Part shown: piece by piece, positions 1 through 8,301 of the stretch
Numbering within the stretch: position 1 is the stretch's first letter
Layout of the letters: every line of letters begins with the position of its first letter
Origin: PFJX01 sp040751755
Lineage (GTDB): Bacteria; Pseudomonadota; Gammaproteobacteria; Burkholderiales; Thiobacillaceae
Direction of reading: 5' to 3'
DNA length: 64,000 nucleotides
Assembly (NCBI GenBank): GCA_040751755.1
Contig: JBFMHC010000025.1
Span: forward strand, 105,424 to 169,423
Notes under the pieces: model-generated
What the model was told of the DNA's origin: nothing
Databases searched by the model: none
Seen by the model: only the letters and a program-made list of their open reading frames with translations
Position numbers and translations under genes: made by a program

Positions 1-54
1 GCCACCCACCTGCCGAATGCCATCGCCGGCCTGAAGGTCGAGGTGCTGAAGTGA
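1..54 (+). CDS. C-terminal end of a probable RND membrane-fusion protein (partial)
   Basis: Only the last 17 codons are in the window (ending VEVLK, then TGA). They are too few to identify a family. The stop lies 58 bases before an RND pump gene on the same strand, where a HlyD/AcrA-type periplasmic adaptor normally sits, so an adaptor subunit is inferred from position alone. Confidence 0.4.
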   Translation, partial: ATHLPNAIAGLKVEVLK

Positions 55-65
55 GGCGCCGGATG

Positions 66-105
66 TTCCCCCTCCCCCTCGAGGGGGGAGGGCAGGGGAG
101 AGGGG
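66..105. repeat. C/G-rich palindromic intergenic repeat
   Basis: A run of C-rich sequence turns at CTCGAG into its G-rich complement and continues into GGGCAGGGGAGAGGGG. The same motif recurs between many genes of this window. It fills the gap in front of the RND pump and may also provide purine-rich sequence upstream of that start codon. Confidence 0.75.
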
Positions 106-112
106 ATTTAGC

Positions 113-3100
113 ATGAAGCGCCAGGATCTCCTCAGCACCTTCGTCCACCACCCGGTGGCGGCCAACCTGTTCATGCTGGTCTTGATGCTGGCCGGCCTGT
201 TCGCGGTCTCCCGGCTCAACGTCCAGTTCTTCCCCAACTTCAATCTCGACTTCGTCACGGTGCGCGTGGAGTGGCGCGGCGCGGCGGCGGAGGACGTGGA
301 GGAGGGCATCACCACGCCGCTGGAGCAGAAGCTCAAGATGGTCTCCGGCATCAAGCACGTCACCTCCACCTCCAGCCAGGGCGTCGGTTCCATCTCCATC
401 GAGTTCAAGGAGGGCACCGACCCGATCACCGCAGTGGACGAGGTGAAGCAGGCGGTGGACCAGTTCCGCAACCTGCCGCAGGACGCGGAGCCGCCGGAGG
501 TGGTGCGCGTGATCCGCTACGAGCCGATCGCGCGTCTGCTGCTCACCGGCGGCAGCCTCGCGGAACTGCGCCACCTGGCGCGCCAGTACGAGCAGGAACT
601 GCTGGCCCGCGGCATCGACAAGGTGAGCCTGTTCGGCCTGCCGGACGAGGAGGTCGCCATCACCGTGCCGGGGCGGGAGCTGGAGCGCCTGGGCCTGACC
701 CTCGACCAGGTGGCCGCGCGCCTGGCCGCCACCAACCGCGACCTGCCCGCGGGCAAGGTCGGGGAGGGGGAGGTCGAGCGCGAGGTGCGCGGCGTCAACC
801 TGCGCAAGGACCCGCGCGACTACCGCGACCTGCCCCTGGTCACCGAGGCCGGCAGTCGCGTCGAGCTGGGTCAGGTGGCGGAGATCGCGCGCGGCCCGCG
901 CGACAACAGCCTGTACGTCGAGGTGAACGGCCAGCCGGCGGTGGAACTACTGCTGCAGCGCGCCGAGACCGGCAACTCGCTGAAGGCGGCCAAGGCCCTC
1001 AACGCCTGGCTGGAGGAGACCCGGCCGCGTCTGCCGCCGAACGTGCAACTGCAGGTCTACGACGAGGTGTGGAGCCTGATCGAGGAGCGCATCGACCTGC
1101 TCGTCGTCAACGGCATTCAGGGCCTCGTCGTCGTCGTCTTCACCCTGCTGCTGTTCCTCAACGGCCGCGTCACCGTCTGGGTGGCCATGGGCATCCCCAC
1201 CGCCTTTCTCGCCACCCTGGCGGTGCTCTGGATGGCGGGCGGCTCGATCAACATGATCAGCCTGTTCGCGCTGATCATGGCCCTGGGCGTGATCGTCGAC
1301 GACGCCATCGTCGTCGGCGAGGACGCCTATGCCCACTACAAGATGGGCGAGCAGCCGATGTTCGCCTCGGAGGGTGGTGCGCGGCGCATGTTCTGGCCCG
1401 TGGTGGCGTCCAGCCTGACCACCGTGGCGGCCTTCATCCCCCTGATGATGGTCTCCGGGCCGATGGGCAAGATCCTCGGCGACATCCCCTTCATCATGAT
1501 CTGCGTGCTGCTGGCCTCGCTGGTGGAGTGCTTCTTCATCCTGCCGGCGCACCTGCGCAACGCCTTCGTGCACGGCGCGCGCGACAAGGTCCATCCCACC
1601 CGCGTGCGTCTCGACGGCGCGTTCGAGCGCTTCCGCGACGGCCCGTTCCGGCGCGCCGTGACGGCGGCGGTGGAATACCGCGGCCTGACCATCGTCGCCG
1701 GCCTGGTGATCCTGATCCTGGCGGTGGGCCTGCTCGCCGGCGGGCGCGTCAAGTTCACCTTCTTCCCGACACCCGAACCGCAGGTGGTCTACGCCAACGC
1801 CACCTTCGCCAGCGGCACGCCCAGGCCGCAGGTGGAGGCCTTCCTCACCCACCTGCGCGAGAGCCTGGAGGCGACCGGGAAGGGCTACGGCGAGAAGGTG
1901 GTGAACCACGCGGTGTTCCGTTCCGGTGCCTTGTCCGGCGACCAGAATCCGCGCCAGGGCGACCAGTTCGGCTCGGTCACCGTGGAGTTGACGCCCTCCG
2001 AGCAGCGCGCCGTCCGCACCGAGACGTTCATCAAGGACTGGGAGGCGCGCATCCGCGTGCCGGCGGGGATCGAGAACTTCGTCGTCGTGCCGCGCCGCCA
2101 GGGCCCGCCCGGCGGCGACCTGGTGGTGCGCCTGGCCGGCCGGGACGCGCACACCCTCAAGCTCGCCTCGCTGGAGGTGCAGGCGGCGCTGCGCCAGATC
2201 CAGGGCGTCTATGGCATCGAGGACGACATGCCCTACGGCCGCGAGCAGGTGGTGTTCAGCCTCACGCCCGCCGGCGAGGCCCTGGGTCTGACCCTGGACG
2301 ATCTGTCGCGCCAGTTGCGTGCATCCCTGGATGGCCGCCTGGTGCAGCTGTTCCAGGACGGTCCAGACGAAGTGGAGGTGCGCGTGCGCCTGCCCGAGGC
2401 GGAACGTGCCAGCCTCGCCCTGCTGGAACGCATGAGCGTGCGTGCGCCGAGCGGGGAGTGGGTGCCACTCACCACGGTCGCGCGCTGGACCACGCGGCAG
2501 GGCTTCGAGGCCCTGCGCCACGCGGAGAGCCAGTTGGCGGTGGAGGTGAACGCGACGGTCAACAGCGCCGTCGCCAACACCGGCGAGGTGATCGCCGGCC
2601 TGTCCGACGCCACCCTGCCCGCCATCGAGCGCAAATACGGCGTGGACTGGTCGTTCCAGGGGCGCGCGGCGGACCAGCGCGAGACCATGGCGGACATGAA
2701 GTCCGGCCTGCTGCTCGGCCTGGCGCTGATCTACCTGGTGCTGGCCTGGGTGTTCGGGCACTACGGCTGGCCGGTCATCATCATGCTCGCCATCCCCTTC
2801 GGCCTGGTCGGCGCGGTGACGGGGCACTGGGTGATGGGCATCGACCTGACCATCCTCTCCATGTTCGGCCTGTTCGGCCTCTCCGGCATCGTCGTCAACG
2901 ACTCCATCGTCCTGGTGGAGTTCTACCGCCACCAGCGGGAACGGGGCATGGCGGTGAAGGAGGCCCTGATCAATGCCGCCTGCCTGCGCCTGCGCGCCAT
3001 CCTGCTCACCTCGCTCACCACCATCGGCGGCCTCTCCTCGCTGATGCTGGAGACCTCGCTGCAGGCGCAGTTCCTCATCCCCATGGCCACCTCCATCACC

Positions 3101-3217
3101 TTCGGCCTGGCCCTCACCACCGTGCTGGCGCTGCTCTGGCTGCCGGCCATGCTCTCGTTCTACGAGTCCGGCCACGTGCGCCTGATGCGCTGGCTGGGCC
3201 GGCCGGCGGTGGCGTGA
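113..3217 (+). CDS. RND-family efflux transporter, inner-membrane pump (AcrB/HAE1 type)
   Basis: At 1034 residues this has the normal length for a proton-driven RND pump. It opens with a membrane helix after a short basic start (FVHHPVAANLFMLVL), followed by the porter-domain motif EDVEEGITTPLEQ. The fourth-helix motif GVIVDDAIVVGEDAY, about residues 390-405, keeps the paired aspartates of the proton relay. The second half repeats the layout, with the matching helix GLSGIVVNDSIVLVEFYRH. It follows a probable adaptor gene, while no outer-membrane TolC-like gene is visible. The substrate (drug, solvent or metal) cannot be read from sequence. A metal-only CusA type is less likely because the residues resemble the multidrug branch. 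Confidence 0.93.
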   Translation: MKRQDLLSTFVHHPVAANLFMLVLMLAGLFAVSRLNVQFFPNFNLDFVTVRVEWRGAAAEDVEEGITTPLEQKLKMVSGIKHVTSTSSQGVGSISIEFKEGTDPITAVDEVKQAVDQFRNLPQDAEPPEVVRVIRYEPIARLLLTGGSLAELRHLARQYEQELLARGIDKVSLFGLPDEEVAITVPGRELERLGLTLDQVAARLAATNRDLPAGKVGEGEVEREVRGVNLRKDPRDYRDLPLVTEAGSRVELGQVAEIARGPRDNSLYVEVNGQPAVELLLQRAETGNSLKAAKALNAWLEETRPRLPPNVQLQVYDEVWSLIEERIDLLVVNGIQGLVVVVFTLLLFLNGRVTVWVAMGIPTAFLATLAVLWMAGGSINMISLFALIMALGVIVDDAIVVGEDAYAHYKMGEQPMFASEGGARRMFWPVVASSLTTVAAFIPLMMVSGPMGKILGDIPFIMICVLLASLVECFFILPAHLRNAFVHGARDKVHPTRVRLDGAFERFRDGPFRRAVTAAVEYRGLTIVAGLVILILAVGLLAGGRVKFTFFPTPEPQVVYANATFASGTPRPQVEAFLTHLRESLEATGKGYGEKVVNHAVFRSGALSGDQNPRQGDQFGSVTVELTPSEQRAVRTETFIKDWEARIRVPAGIENFVVVPRRQGPPGGDLVVRLAGRDAHTLKLASLEVQAALRQIQGVYGIEDDMPYGREQVVFSLTPAGEALGLTLDDLSRQLRASLDGRLVQLFQDGPDEVEVRVRLPEAERASLALLERMSVRAPSGEWVPLTTVARWTTRQGFEALRHAESQLAVEVNATVNSAVANTGEVIAGLSDATLPAIERKYGVDWSFQGRAADQRETMADMKSGLLLGLALIYLVLAWVFGHYGWPVIIMLAIPFGLVGAVTGHWVMGIDLTILSMFGLFGLSGIVVNDSIVLVEFYRHQRERGMAVKEALINAACLRLRAILLTSLTTIGGLSSLMLETSLQAQFLIPMATSITFGLALTTVLALLWLPAMLSFYESGHVRLMRWLGRPAVA

Positions 3218-3252
3218 TGAGTGGCGTGACGAGGGCCGGCCATGCCGGCCTC

Positions 3253-3307
3253 CACCCTCTCCCCAACCCCACCCCCTCGGGGGGGAGAGGTTGGGGAGAG
3301 GCTGAGG
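3253..3307. repeat. C/G-rich palindromic repeat with 12-bp stem
   Basis: The arms CTCTCCCCAACC (3257-3268) and GGTTGGGGAGAG (3289-3300) are perfectly complementary around a C-to-G turn. It belongs to the repeat family found throughout the window and lies between the RND pump and the methyltransferase. A transcript would form a strong hairpin here, but no T-run follows, so it is not a classical terminator. Confidence 0.75.
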
Positions 3308-3332
3308 CAAACGTAACCCGCGAGACCCAACC

Positions 3333-3929
3333 ATGAGCAACCATTCCGTCCGTTTCTTCGATGCCCAGTTCCAGCGCCAGGTGGCGGGGGGCGAGTACGC
3401 CTTGAACCCGTTCGAGCGCATGGCCCTGCCCTACCTGCAGGGCGAGGTGCTCGATCTCGGCTGCGGCCTCGGCAACCTGGCGCTGGAGGCGGCGCGCGCC
3501 GGCTGCCGCGTCACCGCCCTGGACGGCAGCGCCGCCGGCATCGCGCGCCTGCGCGAGACCGCCCTGGCGGAAGGCCTGGACGTGCGGGCGCACGAGGCGG
3601 ACCTGGCGCATTTCACGATCGATCGCGACTACGACACCATCGTCGCCATCGGCCTGCTGATGTTCTTCCCGCGCGCGCGCGCCGAGGCCCTGCTCGCCGA
3701 CATCGCCGCGCACGTGCGGCCGGGGGGCGTGGCGGCGCTCAACGTGCTGACCGAGGGCACCACCTTCCTGGGCATGTTCGAGCCGGGGCACTACCACCTG
3801 TTCCCGCAGGGGGCGCTGGCCGAGGCGCTGCCCGGCTGGGAGGTCCTGGCGGCTTCGCGCGACAGCTTCCCCGCGCCCGGCGAGACGGTGAAGGTCTTCG
3901 ACACGCTGATCGCGCGCCGGCCCGCCTGA
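3333..3929 (+). CDS. Class I SAM-dependent methyltransferase (TehB/UbiG-like)
   Basis: A 198-residue single-domain Rossmann methyltransferase. Motif I is VLDLGCGLGNLALEAA (about residues 38-53), the acidic end of strand 2 is TALDG, and motif II/III residues follow at HEADLAHF and DTIVAIGLLMFFP. The overall pattern matches the TehB-like small-molecule methyltransferases in COG2227/2265-type annotations. It stands alone between the RND gene and the convergent narL, and its substrate is unknown. The first ATG follows the repeat-containing gap, and no clear Shine-Dalgarno sequence decides between it and later starts. Confidence 0.8.
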   Translation: MSNHSVRFFDAQFQRQVAGGEYALNPFERMALPYLQGEVLDLGCGLGNLALEAARAGCRVTALDGSAAGIARLRETALAEGLDVRAHEADLAHFTIDRDYDTIVAIGLLMFFPRARAEALLADIAAHVRPGGVAALNVLTEGTTFLGMFEPGHYHLFPQGALAEALPGWEVLAASRDSFPAPGETVKVFDTLIARRPA

Positions 3930-3934
3930 CCGGC

Positions 3935-4585
3935 TCAGCCCTGCCGCTTCTCCACCGCCCACACCGCCGCCTCGACGCGCGAGCGCAGGTTGAGCTTGCG
4001 CAGCAGGTGCTTGACGTGGACCTTGACGGTACCGTCGGCGATGCCCAGCTCGCGCGCGATCAGCTTGTTGCTCTTGCCCTGGGCGATGAGGTCGAGGATG
4101 CGCCCCTCCTGCTCGGTGAGGCCGGCCTGGTCGGGTGCCTTGGGCAGGGCGTCCTCGCGCAGGGAGTGGGCGAGCAGGCGGGTCAGGCGCTCGGTGAGGG
4201 TGACCTGGCCTGAGGCCGCCTCCTTGAGCTTCACCAGCAGGTCCTCCGGCTCCATCTCCTTCAGCAGGTAGCCGTCGGCGCCGGCGCGCAGGGCCGCCAC
4301 CAGGTCGCCCGCCTCGTCGGAGACGGTGAGCATGACGACGCGGCTGTCGAGGTCCCAGGACTTGATCACCTTGAGCACCTCGATGCCGTTCATGCCCTTC
4401 ATGTTGAGGTCGAGCAGGATCATGTCCGGATGCAGGCCCTGCGCCAGCTCCAGGCCCTGTTCGCCGGACGAGGCCTCGCCCACCACCTGGAAGTCGCCGG
4501 TCATCTCGACGAGCTGCAGCACCGCCTTGCGGAACAGCGGGTGGTCGTCGATGACCAGCAGGGTCTGGGGGGTGTCCGGGCTCAT
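3935..4585 (-). CDS. narL: Nitrate/nitrite response regulator NarL
   Basis: A 216-residue response regulator of the NarL/FixJ class. The receiver domain shows the acidic pair in VIDDHP, the phosphorylated aspartate in MILLDLNMKGMNG and the switch lysine in GYLLKEME. The C-terminal LuxR-type helix-turn-helix is LTEQEGRILDLIAQGKSNKLIARELGIADGTVKVH and onward. Its ATG overlaps the narX stop by four bases (ATGA), so the two are translationally coupled. The reading frame stays open far upstream inside narX, but only the start at 4585 gives a normal receiver N-terminus. Its likely targets are narK1 and nrdD, both of which have a NarL-type inverted heptamer upstream. Confidence 0.93.
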   Translation of the reverse strand: MSPDTPQTLLVIDDHPLFRKAVLQLVEMTGDFQVVGEASSGEQGLELAQGLHPDMILLDLNMKGMNGIEVLKVIKSWDLDSRVVMLTVSDEAGDLVAALRAGADGYLLKEMEPEDLLVKLKEAASGQVTLTERLTRLLAHSLREDALPKAPDQAGLTEQEGRILDLIAQGKSNKLIARELGIADGTVKVHVKHLLRKLNLRSRVEAAVWAVEKRQG

Positions 4586-6510
4586 GCTTCCTGTCTCCTG
4601 AGGGGGATGGGGGCGCCGCCGCGGCGGCCGTGCGGGCGGAAGGTCAGGGAAACCACGGTGCCGCCCTCGGTGCGCGCCTCGACGGCGAGCCGGCCGGCGA
4701 GGGTGCGCGCGCGCTCCTCCATGATGGTCATGCCGTAGTGGTGCAGGTCGGCGGCCTTGGCGATGCCACGGCCGTCGTCTTCCACGCTCACGCGCACCTC
4801 GCCGTCCGCCTGGCAGGCGAGGCGGACGCGCGCGTGGCCGGCTTGCGCATGGTGCTGCACGTTGGAGAGGGCCTCGCGCACGATGTGCAGGATGTGGATC
4901 TCCTCGTTGGGCGTGAGCGGACAGTCCTCCAGGGCGAGCTCCAGTTCGATCGCCAGGCCGCTGCGCTCGCTGAACTCGTCCACGGTCTGGCGCAGCGCCG
5001 AGGGCAGGTCCTGGCCCTCCATCCTGAGGCGGAAGGTGGTGAGCAGCTCGCGCAGCTGCCGGTAGGCCCCGCTCATGCCCTCGCGCAGTTCCAGCAGCAC
5101 CTGGTCCGCCTCGCCGCGCTTGGCCGGGTCCTTGAGCGCCAGCTGCAGGCGGCTGACCTGGATCTTCATGTAGGCGAGCGACTGCGCCAGCGAATCGTGC
5201 AGCTCGCGCGCGATCACCGCGCGCTCCTCCAGCAGGGCGACGCGGCGGTTCTGCTCGATGCGCCGCTCCGCGCCGATGGCCACGCCGATGTGGCGCGACA
5301 GCGCCTCCAGCAGCTGCACCTGCCAGGCCTCCAGCTGGCGGCCCTCGGGGACGTCGAGGATGAGCACGCCGTACTGCCGCTCCGCGTCGGCGAGCGGCAG
5401 GGTGAGACGGCGGTGGAAGTCGCCGGCGATCGACAGGCGGGTCTGCTCGGTGCCGTGGCACCACAGGCATTCCGCCTTCTCGCACGGGCTGGCCTCGCCC
5501 GCTTCCAGGGTGCTGGCCACCGCCACGCCGCTGCCCCCGCCCGCTTCGCCCAGGCAGATGATGCCGTGGCCCAGGCCGAGCACCTGCTCGATGTCGCGCA
5601 GCAGGGCGAGGTAGGTGGCCTTGCCGGGCGGTGCGCCGTGCAGGCGGGCGATGGAGTGGTAGAGCAGCTCCAGCGACTGGTTGCTGCGCGTGAGTTCCGC
5701 GGTCTTCTGCGCCACGCGCGATTCCAGGTCCCGGTAGAGCTTGGAGAGGTCCTCCGCCATCAGGTTGAAGGCGCGGCCCAGCTCGCCCAGCTCGTCATCG
5801 CCGGTGTGCTCGGTGCGCGCCGAGAGGTCGCCGCGGCCGACGCTGGCCGCCAGGTCCAGCAGCTTGCCCATGGGCTGCACCAGCTGGGTGTGGATCAGCC
5901 AGACGGTGAGCAGGACCACCAGCACGGTGAGCGCCAGGGCGCCGCCCAGCACCAGGCGCATGACCAGGATCTTGGCCTCGGTGGAGTCCTCCATCTGCTT
6001 CACCAGCTGGTTGATGCGCGCCACGAAGTGCGTGGTCTCGTCCAGGATCGCGGCGCGCCGCGCCGGCTCCGCATGCGGGTCGGCGCCGTCGGCGACGGCG
6101 AGGAAACGGGGACGGTGGCGCAGGCGCCATTCCTGCTCGATCGCGCGATAGCTCGCGTTCACCGCGGATTCGCCGACGCGCGGCAGCATGGCGCGGATGG
6201 CGGGGTCCGCGAGGGTGTCGTCGAAGCGCGCCACGGTCTCGCGCAGGCGTGCGCGCGTCACGGCGTCCCCGGCCGGCGGGATGGAGAGGTATTGCCCCGC
6301 CATCTTCCAGGCGAGCATGCGCAGGCTGCCGGCGCGGTTGATCGCCTCGCCGCTGCCCTGGGTGGACTCCGCGACCAGGCCGGAGACCGCCATGCCCAGC
6401 ACCGCCAGCAGGGCGATGGCGGCGATGGCGCCGCCCATGCGCAGCAGCAGGGAGCGGTTGAGCGCCCTGCCGGTGGGGAGACGGAACAGCGGTCTGGCCT
6501 GCTTTCGCAT
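4582..6510 (-). CDS. narX: Nitrate sensor histidine kinase NarX
   Basis: A 642-residue membrane sensor. A membrane helix (AAIALLAVLGMAVSGLVA) is followed by a periplasmic domain that begins with the nitrate-binding P-box EAINRAGSLRMLAWKMA. A second helix near residues 185-210 leads into a HAMP domain (GELGRAFNLMAEDL). Then comes a GAF-like central module with cysteines (CEKAECLWC), and a HisKA_3 dimerisation domain with the phospho-acceptor in RELHDSLAQSLAYMK. The ATPase domain has the N box EALSNVQHHA and G box DDGRGI. It phosphorylates NarL from the overlapping downstream gene. It is divergent from narK1, so its 5' region is shared with the nar promoter. The Cys motif CLWCH resembles a heme site but is cytoplasmic here. 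Confidence 0.94.
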   Translation of the reverse strand: MRKQARPLFRLPTGRALNRSLLLRMGGAIAAIALLAVLGMAVSGLVAESTQGSGEAINRAGSLRMLAWKMAGQYLSIPPAGDAVTRARLRETVARFDDTLADPAIRAMLPRVGESAVNASYRAIEQEWRLRHRPRFLAVADGADPHAEPARRAAILDETTHFVARINQLVKQMEDSTEAKILVMRLVLGGALALTVLVVLLTVWLIHTQLVQPMGKLLDLAASVGRGDLSARTEHTGDDELGELGRAFNLMAEDLSKLYRDLESRVAQKTAELTRSNQSLELLYHSIARLHGAPPGKATYLALLRDIEQVLGLGHGIICLGEAGGGSGVAVASTLEAGEASPCEKAECLWCHGTEQTRLSIAGDFHRRLTLPLADAERQYGVLILDVPEGRQLEAWQVQLLEALSRHIGVAIGAERRIEQNRRVALLEERAVIARELHDSLAQSLAYMKIQVSRLQLALKDPAKRGEADQVLLELREGMSGAYRQLRELLTTFRLRMEGQDLPSALRQTVDEFSERSGLAIELELALEDCPLTPNEEIHILHIVREALSNVQHHAQAGHARVRLACQADGEVRVSVEDDGRGIAKAADLHHYGMTIMEERARTLAGRLAVEARTEGGTVVSLTFRPHGRRGGAPIPLRRQEA

Positions 6511-6670
6511 GGGGTGAAGGTCCTTTTGGGTCGTCGCGGCGCGCCCCTCTACCCCCTCGTGCCGGGGGGCGGGGTAGTGGGAATACCCCCTTCGTCCCGG
6601 CCTGTCCCGGGCGGGCGGAGGGGGCCGCGCGCAAGGCCAAAGATAACAACAACTTAGCGCCCTACCACCA

Positions 6671-6686
6671 TACCCATTAGTGGGTA
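6671..6686. promoter_or_regulatory. NarL-type 7-2-7 inverted heptamer in the narX-narK1 gap
   Basis: TACCCATTAGTGGGTA fits the NarL arrangement of two heptamers separated by 2 bases (consensus TACYYMT and AKRRGTA) with one mismatch. It lies about 112 bases in front of narK1 and 160 bases from narX, in the divergent control region of a nitrate-sensing cluster. No good FNR palindrome was found in the same gap. Confidence 0.6.
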
Positions 6687-6696
6687 TTCCCTCGCG

Positions 6697-6731
6697 AAAA
6701 CCCCGCCAGGCCCCATCTGGCGCGGTTTTTC
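6697..6731 (+). terminator. Terminator-like hairpin in the narK1 leader
   Basis: The arms AAAACCCCGCCAG (6697-6709) and CTGGCGCGGTTTT (6717-6729) pair over 13 positions with one mismatch around a 7-base loop, and the right arm runs into a T-tract. An A-tract on the left arm would make it work in both directions. It sits between the NarL site and narK1, so it either shields narX from stray transcription or attenuates narK1 transcripts started upstream. Confidence 0.55.
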
Positions 6732-6797
6732 AGGCTCCATAAACTGCGGATCGACAACTTTCGGACATCGGGGTTTTTTGATCCACAGGGGTATGCC

Positions 6798-8057
6798 ATG
6801 ACACCCACCGCGCAGAAACAACTCTCGGTTTTGGTGATGAGCACATTGGCGTTCACGGTGTGCTTCGCCGTGTGGATGATGTTCGCGGTCATCGGCATCC
6901 CCATCAAGACCCAGCTCGGCCTCAACGAGACCCAGTTCGGCATCCTCGTCGCCACCCCGGTGCTCACCGGCTCGCTGATCCGCCTGCCGCTCGGCATGTG
7001 GACCGACAGGTTCGGCGGCCGCCTCGTCTTCTTCCTGCTCATGCTCGCCACCGTGGTGCCGATCTGGCTCATCGAATACGCGAGCACGTTCTGGCAGTTC
7101 CTGGCCATCGGCCTGTGCGTCGGCCTGGCCGGCGGTTCCTTCTCGGTGGGCATCGCCTACTGCGCGCGCTGGTTCGACAAGTCGCGCCAGGGCATGGCCA
7201 TGGGCGTGTTCGGCGCCGGCAACTCGGGCGCGGCGGTGACCAAGCTGGTGGCGCCGGCCATCGTCGTCGCCTACGGCTGGACCATGGTGCCGCAGGTCTA
7301 CGCGGCGGCCATGCTGGTCACCGCCATCCTGTTCTGGTTCTTCACCTACGACGACCCCGCGCACCGCGTGCCGTCGCACATCACCGTACGCGACCAGCTC
7401 AAGGCCCTGAAGGACCCGGCGGTGTGGAAGTACTGCCAGTACTACTCCATCGTGTTCGGCGGCTACGTGGCGCTGGCCCTGTGGATGACCAAGTACTACG
7501 TCAGCGAGTACGGCTTCGACCTCAAGACCGCGGCCTTCCTGGCGGCCTGCTTCTCCCTGCCGGGCGGCGTGCTGCGCGCCGTGGGCGGCTGGCTGTCGGA
7601 CAAGTGGGGCGCGCACCGCGTCACCTGGTGGGTGCTGTGGGTGTCGTGGATCTGCCTGTTCATCATGTCCTACCCGCAGACCGAGTTCACCGTGAAGACG
7701 GTCAACGGGCCCCACACCTACAACATCCATCTCGCCCCCGAGGTGTTCACCGCCCTGCTGTTCACCGTCGGCGTCGCCTTCGCCTTCGGCAAGGCCAGCG
7801 TGTTCAAGTACATCTCCGACGAGTACCCGCACAACATCGGCGTCATCTCCGGGATCGTCGGCCTCATGGGCGGCCTGGGCGGTTTCCTGCTGCCGATCAT
7901 GTTCGGCGCCCTGGTCGACCTCACCGGCATCCGCTCCTCCGCCTTCATGCTGATGTACGGCGTGGTCTGGGTGAGCCTGATCTGGATGTACACCACCGAG
8001 GTCCGCAAGCTGGACCTCATCAAGAAGCCCGCCCTCGCCGCGGACGACATGGAATGA
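6798..8057 (+). CDS. narK1: Nitrate/nitrite MFS transporter, NarK1 type
   Basis: A 419-residue, 12-helix major facilitator protein of the nitrate/nitrite porter family. The first helix begins after a short polar N-terminus (LAFTVCFAVWMMFAVIGIPIK). The A-loop signature is LPLGMWTDRFGGR, and a nitrate-signature helix with AGGSFSVGIAYCARWFDKSRQGMAMGVFGAGNSGAA follows. The short type I NarK form is a proposed nitrate/proton symporter that starts respiration before nitrite accumulates. It is the first gene of the nar operon, divergent from narXL. The gap to narK2 holds a composite palindromic repeat rather than a promoter that I can recognise. Confidence 0.93.
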   Translation: MTPTAQKQLSVLVMSTLAFTVCFAVWMMFAVIGIPIKTQLGLNETQFGILVATPVLTGSLIRLPLGMWTDRFGGRLVFFLLMLATVVPIWLIEYASTFWQFLAIGLCVGLAGGSFSVGIAYCARWFDKSRQGMAMGVFGAGNSGAAVTKLVAPAIVVAYGWTMVPQVYAAAMLVTAILFWFFTYDDPAHRVPSHITVRDQLKALKDPAVWKYCQYYSIVFGGYVALALWMTKYYVSEYGFDLKTAAFLAACFSLPGGVLRAVGGWLSDKWGAHRVTWWVLWVSWICLFIMSYPQTEFTVKTVNGPHTYNIHLAPEVFTALLFTVGVAFAFGKASVFKYISDEYPHNIGVISGIVGLMGGLGGFLLPIMFGALVDLTGIRSSAFMLMYGVVWVSLIWMYTTEVRKLDLIKKPALAADDME

Positions 8058-8080
8058 GCGCCTCGTTCACTTCCCCACGG

Positions 8081-8283
8081 TTTTTCACCCTCTCCCTTGA
8101 GGGGAGAGGGCAGGGGCGAGAAGGGGGTTTCGCGGAGCATGCTCCGCGCCCTTCGAGCGGTTCCGGCATGCAGGCCGGAACGCGCCCTGCAAGGGAGGGT
8201 GGGTCTTTCACCCATCCCCCGGGCGGCTCGCGCCGCCCCCTCCCTCTCCCCAACCCCTCCCCCCTCGAGGGGGAGGGGCTTCA
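8081..8283. repeat. Composite palindromic element A (two C/G-rich repeats flanking two hairpins)
   Basis: This fills nearly the whole 244-base gap between narK1 and narK2. In order: a C/G-rich repeat (8086-8127); a perfect 18-base palindrome, CGCGGAGCATGCTCCGCG (8131-8148); after 11 bases, an 8-bp hairpin with arms GTTCCGGC (8160-8167) and GCCGGAAC (8174-8181) around loop ATGCAG; then a second C/G-rich repeat (8236-8281). Element B at 13706 has the same order and spacing, with compensatory changes in both hairpins. Confidence 0.75.
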
Positions 8284-8301
8284 AAACCCACGCTACGGAG
8301 C

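Noticed and set aside
947..3421. Long minus-strand open frame opposite the RND pump
   Set aside because: It is a shadow frame caused by high GC and third-position bias. Its product is low-complexity His/Gln/Gly-rich sequence without family motifs, while the plus strand encodes a complete RND pump.
5450..5485. CXXCH-like motif (CLWCH) in NarX considered as a heme site
   Set aside because: The segment lies in the cytoplasmic central module, where c-type heme attachment does not occur. Cysteines in this region are a NarX/NarQ feature.
6777..6793. FNR box before narK1 (TTGATCCACAGGGG)
   Set aside because: Only the left half-site is present; the right arm has no match.
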